A stretch of DNA of 24,570 bases, taken from positions 1 to 24,570 of the forward strand of contig JAGWVO010000007.1 in the NCBI GenBank assembly GCA_018970845.1. The letters run 5' to 3'. The translations under genes were made by a program, and so were the position numbers. This DNA is from Planctomycetota bacterium. GTDB taxonomy: Bacteria; Planctomycetota; Planctomycetia; Gemmatales; Gemmataceae. The notes below the pieces were generated by a model. The model saw nothing but the letters and a program-made list of their open reading frames with translations. It ran no database searches and was not told the DNA's origin. Positions 8,259 to 18,003 of the stretch are shown here, piece by piece; position 1 is the first letter of the stretch, and each line of letters starts with the position of its first letter.

Positions 8259-11110
8259 TCCACGAAGTGAAACGGGTTGCCGAGAACCAGCGTTTGCGCC
8301 AACTGGGCCAGCGGGACGGGCGGCGCCTGAGCCGGGCCGGGGAAGCCGCGCGAGGCGTCGTGGGTGGCACCTGTTTCCGCGTCGGTGACGACGGGCGCCC
8401 ACAGGAACGAGTCGTAGCCGGGGTTTTCGCCCGGCCCGACGGCGAAGTCGAGGGACTGTCCCTTTCCAAGCCTGACGGGCCCGGCCATCGTGGCCGCTTC
8501 CCCATGGAGGGACTTCCATGAGGCGATGACCTTCCCGCCGGGGCCGGCCAGCCAGGCCCGCACGCCGTCGCCCCGGTAATCGGGATGCTCGAGCGTTCCG
8601 CTGATGTTCACGGTCATGTCGGCGGGCGCGGTGAACCTTCGGACCACGACCATGGGATGGTCGCTGGGCGGATGGCCGCCCGTGGATGTGAGGTGCATCT
8701 TGCCCGTGCCGGGGGCGGGCAGCAGGGGCGTGGCCTGCCACGCCGACCCGGTGAATCGTGAAAGGGGCGCGTAGGCGATGAGGGTGTCGTCCTTGATGCG
8801 GGCTTGTCCGCATGACCAAGCCGACGGCGCCGCCGCGCGCGCGGGCAACGGTTGGGCGAGGAATTTCCCGGCCTCGGTAAGTTCGTGGGAAGTCGGGTCA
8901 CGGCCCCAGGCGATGCGGAAGAGGGCAGTGACAGGGTCGCTTTCCACAAGGGCCCTGCGGGCCATGCCGGCGGCCTGGTCGATCACGAACGGGCTGTTGA
9001 GCAGGAACAGGCCCTGGGCGGCGGTGAGGGTTTCGAACCGGCGGGGCGTGCTGGTGTCCGGGCTGGCGGCGTCGAAGGCGCGGGGGGCTCCGGGCGCGTT
9101 CTGCCTCTCCACATAGGTGTAAATGGTCCGGCGACCCGACCAGGGCCAGGAAAGCACCGGCTCGGGCGGGCCGCCCCGGGCCGGCTCCAGCGATCCTGAG
9201 GCCAGCAGCAGCTTGTCGCGAAGCGTTTCCCAGTCGATCCGGCGGAGGTTTTGGCGAGCCAGCAGGCGGTTTTCCGGATCGCGTTTTTCCAGTTCCCCGC
9301 GGCGCGCGCTCGACTGCCGCCAAGTGGCCGATCCGAGAATCTGGCGGTGCAACCGCTTCAGGGACCAGCCGTTCGCGATGAGGTCGCGGGCCAGCCAATC
9401 GAGCAGGCCGGGGTGGGTGGGTTCCTCGCCCCGGGCGCCGAAGTCTCCCGGCGTGCGGATCAGCCCCTCGCCGAAGTGGTGCATCCAGACCCGGTTGACG
9501 ATGACCCGCGCCAGGAGCGGGTGGTCGGGACGGGTGATGGCGTTCGCCAGTTCAAGCCTTCCGGAACCGGATCCGAGGGTGATGGGCGATCCGTTGGCCA
9601 GGCAGGCGACAAACCGCTTGGGAATCTCGTCACCCTGCCGCAGGGGGTTTCCCCTCTTGAACACGCGGGCCCGGGGCGGATCGGGAATATCCTCGAGGAC
9701 CATGGCCCTGGCCAGCGCCGGCGGAGTGATCGCCCTCCATTCGTCGGCCTGCCGCTGGAGGTCGCGCTGGGCATCGCGGTCGGCCCGGCCCAGCAGCTTG
9801 CCGGTCTGTTCGGGCGGCAGGTCCAGGGGTCCGCCCGGACCCGCGAGCGTGGCGCGGTAGGGCGCCAGCGCGGGATCGCCCTTGGCGGCGGCGGAAAGGA
9901 GGGCCGCAACCCTGCGGGCCAGGTCCATGTGTGTCGCCGGGGCCGGTTCCAGCATGCCGGCGGCCCAAGCGGGGCTTTTGGGGGCTTCCATCCGCCGTTT
10001 CATGACGGCCTTGTTCCATTCCGCTCCGGAAGCCGGCGCCAGCGCCTTCCATGTCGACCACAGCGGATCCGAATCCGGCTGCACGGACAGGAATTCGCGC
10101 CATCGCGCCACCAGCGTCGGATTCAGGTCGTGTTCGCGGGCCAGGTCGGTTTGCAGTGCCGTGTCCGCCGAGGCGGCCAGAAGGTGCGGGGCCACCGCCT
10201 CGGGCCGGGAAAACCCGGCGATGAGGTCGCCCCGGCGCCGGCGGACATAATCGTCCACGGCGTCGTCCCGCCTCTTTTGTTCCGCCAGGAACGCCTGCTC
10301 GGCGCGTGTCAGGGAACCGGCGCCCAGCAGCGGAAGGTCTTCGGGCTCGCGACTGGCGGCGAGAACCGCGTAGAGCGAATAGTAGTCCTCCATCGTCACC
10401 GGATCGTTCTTGTGGTCGTGGCAGCGGGCGCAGGCGACGGTGAGCCCAAGCAGGCCGCGCGTGACCACATCGATCCGGTCGTCGAGGATGTCGTGCTGGT
10501 TGTTGAGGAAACGGCGGCCGACCGTGAGGAAGCCGAGCGCCGCGATGTTTTCCCGTCCGGGCGTCCCTTCGGGATGGAGCCTGTCGGCGGCCAACTGTTC
10601 CTTCACGAACCGGTCATAGGGCATGTCGCGGTTGAGCGCGTCAATGACCCAGTCGCGGTAGGTCCAGGCGAAATGGAGATGGCGATCCTCGAGGAAGACA
10701 TAGCCCTTGCTGTCGGCGTACCTGGCGATGTCGAGCCAGTGCCGCGCCCAGCGCTCCCCGTAAGCCGGATCGTCCAAGAGGCGTTCCATCCGCCTTTCAA
10801 GCCGGGCCGGGTCGGCATCGGCCAGGAATTCGGCGCGTCGGGCGGCGGAAGGGGGCAAACCGGTGATCGAGTGGTGCAGGCGCGCCAGAAGGACTTCGGG
10901 CGCCGCTTCGGGCGAGGGTTTCAAGCCTTCCTTTTCCAGCCTGGCCAGCACGAAACGGTCGATGGGGTTGCGCACCCAGGCGGTGTCATGAACCTCGGGG
11001 GGCCGGGTGTCGAGCCAGCCTTCAATGGCCCACGGCTTGTTGCCGGAGGCCCAGCCCATGGCTCCTGATAGCAAAAGCAAGGTGAATATGAGTGTTGCGG
11101 GCAGGCGCAT
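8255..11110 (-). CDS. DUF1549-DUF1553 protein with C-terminal insertion (copy B)
   Basis: A 951-residue exported protein. A signal peptide (about 1-22) leads directly into DUF1549, which includes the haem-like motif CARCH (227-231) in CARCHDHK. There is no N-terminal PSCyt1 domain, unlike copy A. DUF1553 follows in the second half. Between its penultimate and last helices (about residues 756-931) lies an extra segment rich in Gly, Trp and predicted beta strands (FTGSAW, TSTGGHP, VRRFTAP, GDGVRAW), after which the protein resumes the family ending (compare GNPFHFVE here with GNAFSFVD in copy A). The segment resembles sugar-binding-like sandwich modules seen in other planctomycete members (recalled, not searched). 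Start ATG 11110 is chosen for its signal peptide and the AAGGA upstream; the frame stays open further but only by running into argH. Confidence 0.93.
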   Translation of the reverse strand: MRLPATLIFTLLLLSGAMGWASGNKPWAIEGWLDTRPPEVHDTAWVRNPIDRFVLARLEKEGLKPSPEAAPEVLLARLHHSITGLPPSAARRAEFLADADPARLERRMERLLDDPAYGERWARHWLDIARYADSKGYVFLEDRHLHFAWTYRDWVIDALNRDMPYDRFVKEQLAADRLHPEGTPGRENIAALGFLTVGRRFLNNQHDILDDRIDVVTRGLLGLTVACARCHDHKNDPVTMEDYYSLYAVLAASREPEDLPLLGAGSLTRAEQAFLAEQKRRDDAVDDYVRRRRGDLIAGFSRPEAVAPHLLAASADTALQTDLAREHDLNPTLVARWREFLSVQPDSDPLWSTWKALAPASGAEWNKAVMKRRMEAPKSPAWAAGMLEPAPATHMDLARRVAALLSAAAKGDPALAPYRATLAGPGGPLDLPPEQTGKLLGRADRDAQRDLQRQADEWRAITPPALARAMVLEDIPDPPRARVFKRGNPLRQGDEIPKRFVACLANGSPITLGSGSGRLELANAITRPDHPLLARVIVNRVWMHHFGEGLIRTPGDFGARGEEPTHPGLLDWLARDLIANGWSLKRLHRQILGSATWRQSSARRGELEKRDPENRLLARQNLRRIDWETLRDKLLLASGSLEPARGGPPEPVLSWPWSGRRTIYTYVERQNAPGAPRAFDAASPDTSTPRRFETLTAAQGLFLLNSPFVIDQAAGMARRALVESDPVTALFRIAWGRDPTSHELTEAGKFLAQPLPARAAAPSAWSCGQARIKDDTLIAYAPLSRFTGSAWQATPLLPAPGTGKMHLTSTGGHPPSDHPMVVVRRFTAPADMTVNISGTLEHPDYRGDGVRAWLAGPGGKVIASWKSLHGEAATMAGPVRLGKGQSLDFAVGPGENPGYDSFLWAPVVTDAETGATHDASRGFPGPAQAPPVPLAQLAQTLVLGNPFHFVE

Positions 11111-11143
11111 GGCGACACATTTCCTTATTAACCATCGTACCGT

Positions 11144-11163
11144 TGGAATGGGACTCCGTTCCA
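11144..11163. repeat. Imperfect inverted repeat between divergent genes
   Basis: Arms TGGAATGG (11144-11151) and CCGTTCCA (11156-11163) pair at seven of eight positions around a 4-base centre. It lies in the 147-bp gap between the divergently transcribed copy-B cytochrome gene and argH. Its position about 34 bp from the ATG at 11110 would suit a regulator-binding site. It does not resemble the ARG-box consensus. Confidence 0.3.
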
Positions 11164-11257
11164 CCCAAACCCGCTTGTTTTCCAAGGTTCCGGCCCATTC
11201 GCATGGTAAGTTGAACCTGTTGGATCCGGTGTTTGGGCAAACCTGAAGGGGCGATGG

Positions 11258-12649
<1,392 letters not shown>

Positions 12650-12678
12650 TCCCGCCCCTTTGGCAAGGGAACTGACGG

Positions 12679-13965
12679 ATGGACCACTTTCATTACCGGG
12701 AACGCGTGCTGTTCTGCGAGGATGTGCCGGTTTCCGAACTGGCCCGCGTCTATGGCACTCCCCTGTATGTGTACAGCGAGGCGACGCTCGTTCACCACCT
12801 CACGAGCATCCAGAAGGCGTTCGCCGACGCCAATCCGCTCATCTGCTACAGCGTGAAGACCAACGGCAACCTTGGCATCTGCAAGGTGATGTGCCGGCAT
12901 GGCAGCGGGTTTGATGTCACCAGCGCCGGTGAACTGCACCGGGCCATCCTCGCCGGTGCGCCGGGTCGAAAGATCGTGTTCGCGGGGGTCGGCAAGACCG
13001 ACGCCGAACAGGAGCGGGCGCTCCGCGCCGGGGTTTTCCTGTTCAATGTCGAAAGCGAGGAGGAACTCCACGCCCTTGGGGAGGTGGCGCGCCGGATTGG
13101 CGTCGTGGCGCCGGCGGCGCTCCGGGTGAATCCCGACCTGCCCCCCAAGACGCACGCCAAGACCGACACGAGCGTCAAGGGCGTCAAGTTCGGCCTCGAC
13201 ATCGAGACGGTGCTTGATGTCGCCAAGGGCGTCGTCGGCCACCCCAACCTCAAGGTGCGCGGCCTCCACATGCACCTGGGCTCCCCGATCCTTTCCGTCG
13301 AGCCGTACCGGCAGGGGATCGCCCGCGCCGAGGCCCTCATCCCGGCGTTGCGCGCCCAGGGCCACCACATCGACATCCTCAACATGGGAGGCGGATTCGG
13401 CATCAACTACCGCAAGTCCGAGGCCCAGCCCGCGCAGGCGTTCGCCGAGGTCATTGTTCCGGCGGTCCTCAAGCTCGGTTGCTCGCTGGTTCTCGAACCG
13501 GGCCGATTCATCGCCGGCAACTCGGGCATCCTTGTCAGCCGGGTCATCTACGGCAAGGAGTCGGGCGGCAAGAGGTTCGTCATCCAGGATGCCGCCATGA
13601 ACGACCTGATCCGTCCCACGCTTTACGATTCGTTCCACCGCATCTGGCCGGTGGCCCCCGCGCCGGGATTTCCCGCGCCGCCTGAGGACCATGAGGCCGA
13701 CATACCCGGCGCCGACCCGGTGGATGTCGTCGGCCCGGTCTGCGAGTCGGGCGATTTCCTCGCCAAGCAGCGGCGGCTTCCGCCCCTCAGGCGGGGCGAC
13801 CTCCTGGCGACCTTCTCAGCCGGCGCCTACGGCATGTCGATGGCCAGCAACTACAACAGCAGGCCGCGCGCCGCCGAGGTGATCGTCTCGGGAGGCACCC
13901 ACCGGTTGGCCAGGCGCCGCGAGACCTTGGAAGACCTGGTGGCATGCGAGCGGGACCTCGGCTGA
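12679..13965 (+). CDS. lysA: Diaminopimelate decarboxylase
   Basis: PLP-dependent, fold-III (alanine racemase-like) enzyme that decarboxylates meso-diaminopimelate to lysine. At 428 residues the length is typical. The PLP-binding lysine is K60 in YSVKTN; the phosphate-binding GGGFGI loop and EPGRFI follow, and CESGDFLA (C355 onward) supplies the active-site cysteine from the partner subunit of the dimer. The usual H(I/L)GSQ motif reads HLGSPI here, a minor variation. It lies 29 bp after argH and 11 bp before the HEAT-repeat gene. Together with argH it places the final steps of both basic amino acids in one transcript (inferred from spacing). Confidence 0.97.
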   Translation: MDHFHYRERVLFCEDVPVSELARVYGTPLYVYSEATLVHHLTSIQKAFADANPLICYSVKTNGNLGICKVMCRHGSGFDVTSAGELHRAILAGAPGRKIVFAGVGKTDAEQERALRAGVFLFNVESEEELHALGEVARRIGVVAPAALRVNPDLPPKTHAKTDTSVKGVKFGLDIETVLDVAKGVVGHPNLKVRGLHMHLGSPILSVEPYRQGIARAEALIPALRAQGHHIDILNMGGGFGINYRKSEAQPAQAFAEVIVPAVLKLGCSLVLEPGRFIAGNSGILVSRVIYGKESGGKRFVIQDAAMNDLIRPTLYDSFHRIWPVAPAPGFPAPPEDHEADIPGADPVDVVGPVCESGDFLAKQRRLPPLRRGDLLATFSAGAYGMSMASNYNSRPRAAEVIVSGGTHRLARRRETLEDLVACERDLG

Positions 13966-13976
13966 GGGGAACAACC

Positions 13977-16706
13977 ATGATGCGGATCAGGCGGTGGGGT
14001 GGCTGGCTCGCGCTTTCTTGCGCCCTGTTCCTTCTCGCTTCCGTCGGGGCCGTCGCCCAGGACGACAAGCCCGGCAAGGCGCAGCCCAAGGAGGCCGACG
14101 ACGCCGACGAGTTGCCCAAGGCGCTGGGCGAACTGCCGGCCACGGTCACCGGCCTGGCCGAGGCCTTCGCCTTCCAGAGGCAGCAGGGGCAGCACGACCT
14201 GGCGGCCAGGTATTTCCTGAAGTTCGTCGCGGCGGCCAAGGCCGTCGAGGCCGACAAGCGGCCGGGCGAACTTTCGCCCGTCATCACCGGGGAATACCGG
14301 CTCCAGTTCATCGCGCTTGACAGGTTCGCCAAGGAGGTCGCGAAGATCGACAAGGGGCGCGGGGAGCGATTCCTCGCCGCGGTGAAGGAATACGAGCAGA
14401 TGCTCGCGGAGGTGATCCGCGACAACAACGCCACCGAAAACCTCGTGAAGCTGGCCGAGCTGGTCATCGAGCCGGCGAGTTACTCGCAGGCGATCGACGG
14501 GCTGAAGAAGCTCGGCGGCCGCGGCACGGCCCTTCTCCTTGATGTCGCCCAGAGGACCCAGGAGGAGGGCGACAGGCGCATCGTCACGCGCGCCCTGCTC
14601 GAGCTGGGCGCGGAAACGATCCCGGCGCTGATCGGCGCCCTTACCATGCCGGATCCCATATGGAGGCAGCAGGTGCTCGCCGTCCTCGAGGCCCGCGCCG
14701 AGATCGGCCAGGACATGGGCACGATCGAGCCCGCCCTGTGGATGGTGGTGACGGATGACAAGTCCGGCCCGGCGATGAAGGTGCTGGCCCGCAGGCTTCT
14801 GGGCCGCCTGCTCAAGACCGACCTCGACCGGCTTCCCGAACCGGGCCGCCGGCTCACCCAGTTGGCGGAACTGTTCCTGAGGCGCAAATATCCGTTTTCG
14901 GATCCGGAAAACCTGCAGGTGTGGCGGTGGACTCCCGCCGGCCTGGTGCCCGGCGTGGCCGACGGGGCCAAGACGGCGCTGGTCCGCCGCGACGAGGCCG
15001 AGGCCTACTGGGGGGAGAAATCGGCCCGGGCCGCCGTCGCCAGCCGGCCCGGCGACAACCGGGCCAAGGAAATCCTGCTGGCGTTCCTGATGCAGTCGCC
15101 GCCGGTCCCCGCCAGCGCGCCGCTTGGCGCCGCCCGGCCCGACCTGATGGCCCTTCTGGCGGGCCAGGACGCCGCCACCCTCGAGGCCCTGCTCAAGCTC
15201 TCGTTGGAACTCGAGAGGCCGGGAATGACCCGCCACCTGCTCGAGACGCTGGCCGCGCGCGCCGACCACAGCGCCTCCGAGTTGTGCCTGCGGGCGCTCG
15301 ACCATGGCGACCGCCGCGTGCGCATGGCGGCGATCGAGGTGCTGGTCCGTTTTCCCAAGCCCCCCTCCCATGCCGTCGCCGCGAAGGTCGTGGACAACCT
15401 CACGCAATTCCTCGCGGCTTCGGCGATGGCCTCGGGGAAGAATGGAAGGGCCGTGGTGGCCATGGCCAGCCCGGCGATCCGGGCCGAGGTTGTCAGGGCG
15501 CTGGAATCGACGGGCCGGGTGGTTGAGACGCTCGACACGGGCCGCGAACTGGTGAGGCGCGTCAGGGCCGCCGCCGATGTCGACCTCGTGGTCATCGACA
15601 GCAACATTCCCGACCCAGACATGGCCGGGGTGCTGGCCCAGCTGGCCGCGGACCCTGCCGCCGCGGGCCTGCCGGTCGTCGTGGTTCCCTCGGCGACGCC
15701 GCGTTCGTTGGCCCAGATCTCGTTCCGTTACCAGGCCCTGTCTTCCCGTCGAGGTGAACAGGAGGAGTCGGTGAGGCGATACCTGAGGGAACGCGACGAG
15801 CTCATGAAGGCTCAGGAGGCCGAGCGGGCGGCTCTTGAGGAGAGTTATGCCCAGTTCCGCAAGGAGAACAAGGGCAAGCTTCCGGAGGACCAGCAGAACA
15901 ACTACAACGCCCGCCTCAAGGAACTGAGGGAGTTCCAGGCCAAGCAGGTGCAGGAACTCAACGCCATCAACCTGGTCGGCCGGCAGGCCCAGGAGGAGAT
16001 CGCCCGCATCGACAAGGTGCAAGCCATCCTCCGCGCCGAGCGCAACGACCTCGTGCTGGCCCGCCAGCAGAAGCTGGAGCGTCATTTCTCCGGTCAGCCG
16101 GGCTTGCGGGTGGTGGGCGAGGGTTATGCCGCCGACCCGGGCCTGATGCGCCTGGCGCTGGCCTCATGGAAACTGGCCGACGCGGCGGTGCTGACCGACG
16201 ACGAGAAGAAGGTGCTCACGGTGAAGGCGGCGGTGATACTGGGCCGCATGGCCCGCGGCGAGATCCGTGGATACGACATCCGGATGGCCGCGGGCGCGCT
16301 CGACGCCATCAGCGAGCGCACCGACCTGCCTCCCGAGGCGGCCTTGGCGGTGGTTGCCGCGCTGGCCGAGTTGCCCGGAGGCGTGGCCCAGGCCCGCCTG
16401 GCGACGATCGCCGGAAACGCCGCGGCTCCGCCCCCGCTGCGAATGGCCGCCGCCGACGCCTTGGCGGTGCATGCTCGAAGGAACGCGAGGCTGATCACCC
16501 CCGACCAGGTGGACCGCCTCCGCGCCGCGCGCGACCAGGCGAGTCCGGGACTGAAGGTCGTTCTGTCGGGGGCGCTGGCGCACCTGGGCCGTCCGCTCGA
16601 CTCCAAGGCCTCGGCGGAGTTCTCTCCCGCCAAGCCTCCCGAACCCAAGCCCGCCGACGCGCCCGCACCCAAGGCCGACGGCGATGGCGCGAAGCCCAAC
16701 AACTAA
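13977..16706 (+). CDS. Exported HEAT-repeat protein with pseudo-receiver domain and coiled coil
   Basis: A 909-residue protein I cannot assign to a named family. A clear signal peptide (1-27, AVA before Q28) predicts export. Residues about 150-480 are helical and HEAT-like (several RRVRMAAIEVL-type helices). Residues 490-574 resemble a response-regulator receiver: a beta strand RAVVAM, helix PAIRAEVVRALES, VVIDSNIPDPDMAG with aspartate D541 at the phosphoacceptor position, and LPVVVVP. The acidic pair is missing (M496-A497) and the conserved Thr is P571. Residues about 592-700 form a charged coiled coil, followed by further HEAT-like helices (about 715-880) and a Pro/Lys/Ala-rich tail. The ATG has GAGGGG six bases upstream, 11 bp after lysA. 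The cellular role is unknown; scaffold or protein-interaction functions are plausible from the architecture only. Confidence 0.85.
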   Translation: MMRIRRWGGWLALSCALFLLASVGAVAQDDKPGKAQPKEADDADELPKALGELPATVTGLAEAFAFQRQQGQHDLAARYFLKFVAAAKAVEADKRPGELSPVITGEYRLQFIALDRFAKEVAKIDKGRGERFLAAVKEYEQMLAEVIRDNNATENLVKLAELVIEPASYSQAIDGLKKLGGRGTALLLDVAQRTQEEGDRRIVTRALLELGAETIPALIGALTMPDPIWRQQVLAVLEARAEIGQDMGTIEPALWMVVTDDKSGPAMKVLARRLLGRLLKTDLDRLPEPGRRLTQLAELFLRRKYPFSDPENLQVWRWTPAGLVPGVADGAKTALVRRDEAEAYWGEKSARAAVASRPGDNRAKEILLAFLMQSPPVPASAPLGAARPDLMALLAGQDAATLEALLKLSLELERPGMTRHLLETLAARADHSASELCLRALDHGDRRVRMAAIEVLVRFPKPPSHAVAAKVVDNLTQFLAASAMASGKNGRAVVAMASPAIRAEVVRALESTGRVVETLDTGRELVRRVRAAADVDLVVIDSNIPDPDMAGVLAQLAADPAAAGLPVVVVPSATPRSLAQISFRYQALSSRRGEQEESVRRYLRERDELMKAQEAERAALEESYAQFRKENKGKLPEDQQNNYNARLKELREFQAKQVQELNAINLVGRQAQEEIARIDKVQAILRAERNDLVLARQQKLERHFSGQPGLRVVGEGYAADPGLMRLALASWKLADAAVLTDDEKKVLTVKAAVILGRMARGEIRGYDIRMAAGALDAISERTDLPPEAALAVVAALAELPGGVAQARLATIAGNAAAPPPLRMAAADALAVHARRNARLITPDQVDRLRAARDQASPGLKVVLSGALAHLGRPLDSKASAEFSPAKPPEPKPADAPAPKADGDGAKPNN

Positions 16707-16730
16707 CATCCTCCGGAGCGGCGAACCGCG

Positions 16731-17597
16731 TTGAACGACTCCGCCCCCAGCCTTCCGCGCCTTCCCTCGCGCGGTGCCGACTCCCACAAGGGCGATTTCG
16801 GCAGGGTGTTGATCGTCGCCGGCAGCCGGGGAATGGCCGGCGCCGCCGTGCTGGCCGGCCGGGCCTGCCTCAGGGGCGGGGCCGGTTTGGTGACTGTGGC
16901 CACCCCGGCATCGCAGCAGGTCGTGGTGGCGTGCGGTTCCCCCTGCTACATGACCATCGCCGCCGCCGAGGATTCCGAGGGGCGAATCCACCCAAGCGCC
17001 GTTTCACCCCTCGCCAGCGAGGCGATGCGCCGGGGCGTGGTGGTGCTCGGGCCGGGGTGCGGTCCCGCCCCGGCGCTGGCATCGCTGGTTGAAACGCTGA
17101 TACGCGAGCATCCGGGAAATCTGGTCATTGATGCCGACGCCCTCAATGTGATCACGCCCGCCGTTTTGGCCTCAAGGAAGTCCGGGGGCGGAACCGTCAT
17201 CACGCCGCACCCCGGCGAGTTTGCCCGGCTGGCGGGAGAGGAGACCTCGCGGGTGCAGGCCGACAGGCAAGCCATGGCGTCGCGCTTGGCCCGCGAAACG
17301 GGCGCCGTGGTCCTGCTCAAGGGGCGCGGCACCGTGGTCGCCGACGCCGGCAGGGTGTTCATCAATGCCACTGGAAACCCGGGCATGGCCACCGGCGGAT
17401 CGGGCGATGTTTTGTCAGGTTTCCTGGGAGCGCTCCTCGGGCAGGGGATGGCCCCCTACGAGGCCGCGGTGTTGGGAGCCCACCTGCACGGATTGGCCGG
17501 CGACATCGCCTCGGGCGACTTCACCCAGCCCGGAATGATCGCCTCCGACCTCGTGGATTATCTTCCCGCGGCCATGGCAAGGCACGCCCGCTGCTAG
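16731..17597 (+). CDS. nnrD: ADP-dependent NAD(P)H-hydrate dehydratase
   Basis: Repairs NADH and NADPH that have been hydrated to inactive forms, using ADP as phosphate acceptor side product. The 288-residue protein is the ribokinase-like dehydratase half alone, without the N-terminal epimerase (NnrE) found fused in many bacteria; the epimerase, if present, is elsewhere. Landmarks are KGDFGRV at the start of the fold, TPHPGEFARL, and the signature GMATGGSGDVLSG (218-230) with the catalytic aspartate D226. It begins with TTG, and GGAG lies 12 bases upstream, a rather long spacing; the conserved domain starts within 20 residues, so a later start would cut into it. It sits 24 bp after the HEAT-repeat gene and 32 bp before the DUF2237 gene, suggesting one operon. 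Confidence 0.92.
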   Translation: MNDSAPSLPRLPSRGADSHKGDFGRVLIVAGSRGMAGAAVLAGRACLRGGAGLVTVATPASQQVVVACGSPCYMTIAAAEDSEGRIHPSAVSPLASEAMRRGVVVLGPGCGPAPALASLVETLIREHPGNLVIDADALNVITPAVLASRKSGGGTVITPHPGEFARLAGEETSRVQADRQAMASRLARETGAVVLLKGRGTVVADAGRVFINATGNPGMATGGSGDVLSGFLGALLGQGMAPYEAAVLGAHLHGLAGDIASGDFTQPGMIASDLVDYLPAAMARHARC

Positions 17598-17629
17598 GAT
17601 GACAGTGGATTGCGGGAGGGGGTGCTGAG

Positions 17630-18001
17630 ATGGCGACCAATGTGCTGGGCGGTCCGCTGCAATCGTGCTGCATGGATCCGGTGACCGGTTTCTACCGCAA
17701 CGGCCGCTGCGACACCGGCCCGGGAGACCACGGTCTCCATGTGGTGTGCGCCCTCATGACCGACGATTTCCTGAGGTTTTCCAAGTCGCGCGGCAACGAC
17801 CTGTCGACCCCCGTGCCGCAGTGGGGCTTCCCGGGCCTCAAGGAAGGCGACCGCTGGTGCCTGTGCGCGACGCGCTGGAAAGAGGCCCTCGATGCCGGAA
17901 TGGCGCCCAAGGTGGTGCTCGAGGCGACGCACATCTCCATGCTTGAGTTCGCGACGCTTGAGGAGCTCCAGGCCCACGCCGTGGGCGCTGAAGGTGATTA
18001 G
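17630..18001 (+). CDS. DUF2237 family protein
   Basis: A small, soluble 123-residue protein of the DUF2237 family, which has no established biochemical function. Family landmarks are NVLGGPLQSCC (4-14), DPVTGFYRNGRCDTG, then GLHVVCALMTDDFL and a run of RGNDLSTP and WCLCATRW motifs. Several conserved cysteines (C13, C14, C27 and others) hint at a metal or redox role, which is only inference. No signal peptide is visible. The ATG is preceded by a purine-rich GGGAGGGGG stretch. It ends the plus-strand run that begins with argH; its stop is separated by only two bases from the stop of the convergent lipoprotein gene. Confidence 0.9.
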   Translation: MATNVLGGPLQSCCMDPVTGFYRNGRCDTGPGDHGLHVVCALMTDDFLRFSKSRGNDLSTPVPQWGFPGLKEGDRWCLCATRWKEALDAGMAPKVVLEATHISMLEFATLEELQAHAVGAEGD

Positions 18002-18003
18002 CC

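Noticed and set aside
9251..11068. A 605-codon open frame on the plus strand opposite the copy-B cytochrome gene
   Set aside because: It shadows a clear DUF1549/DUF1553 gene and has no recognisable domain. The same applies to long plus-strand frames at 882-2468 and 5278-6795.
13851..16085. A 744-codon open frame on the minus strand across the HEAT-repeat gene
   Set aside because: It is antisense to a gene with a signal peptide, ribosome-binding site and recognisable domains. Its product is low-complexity (long runs of Gly, Leu, His and Arg), as expected from the complement of GC-rich coding DNA.
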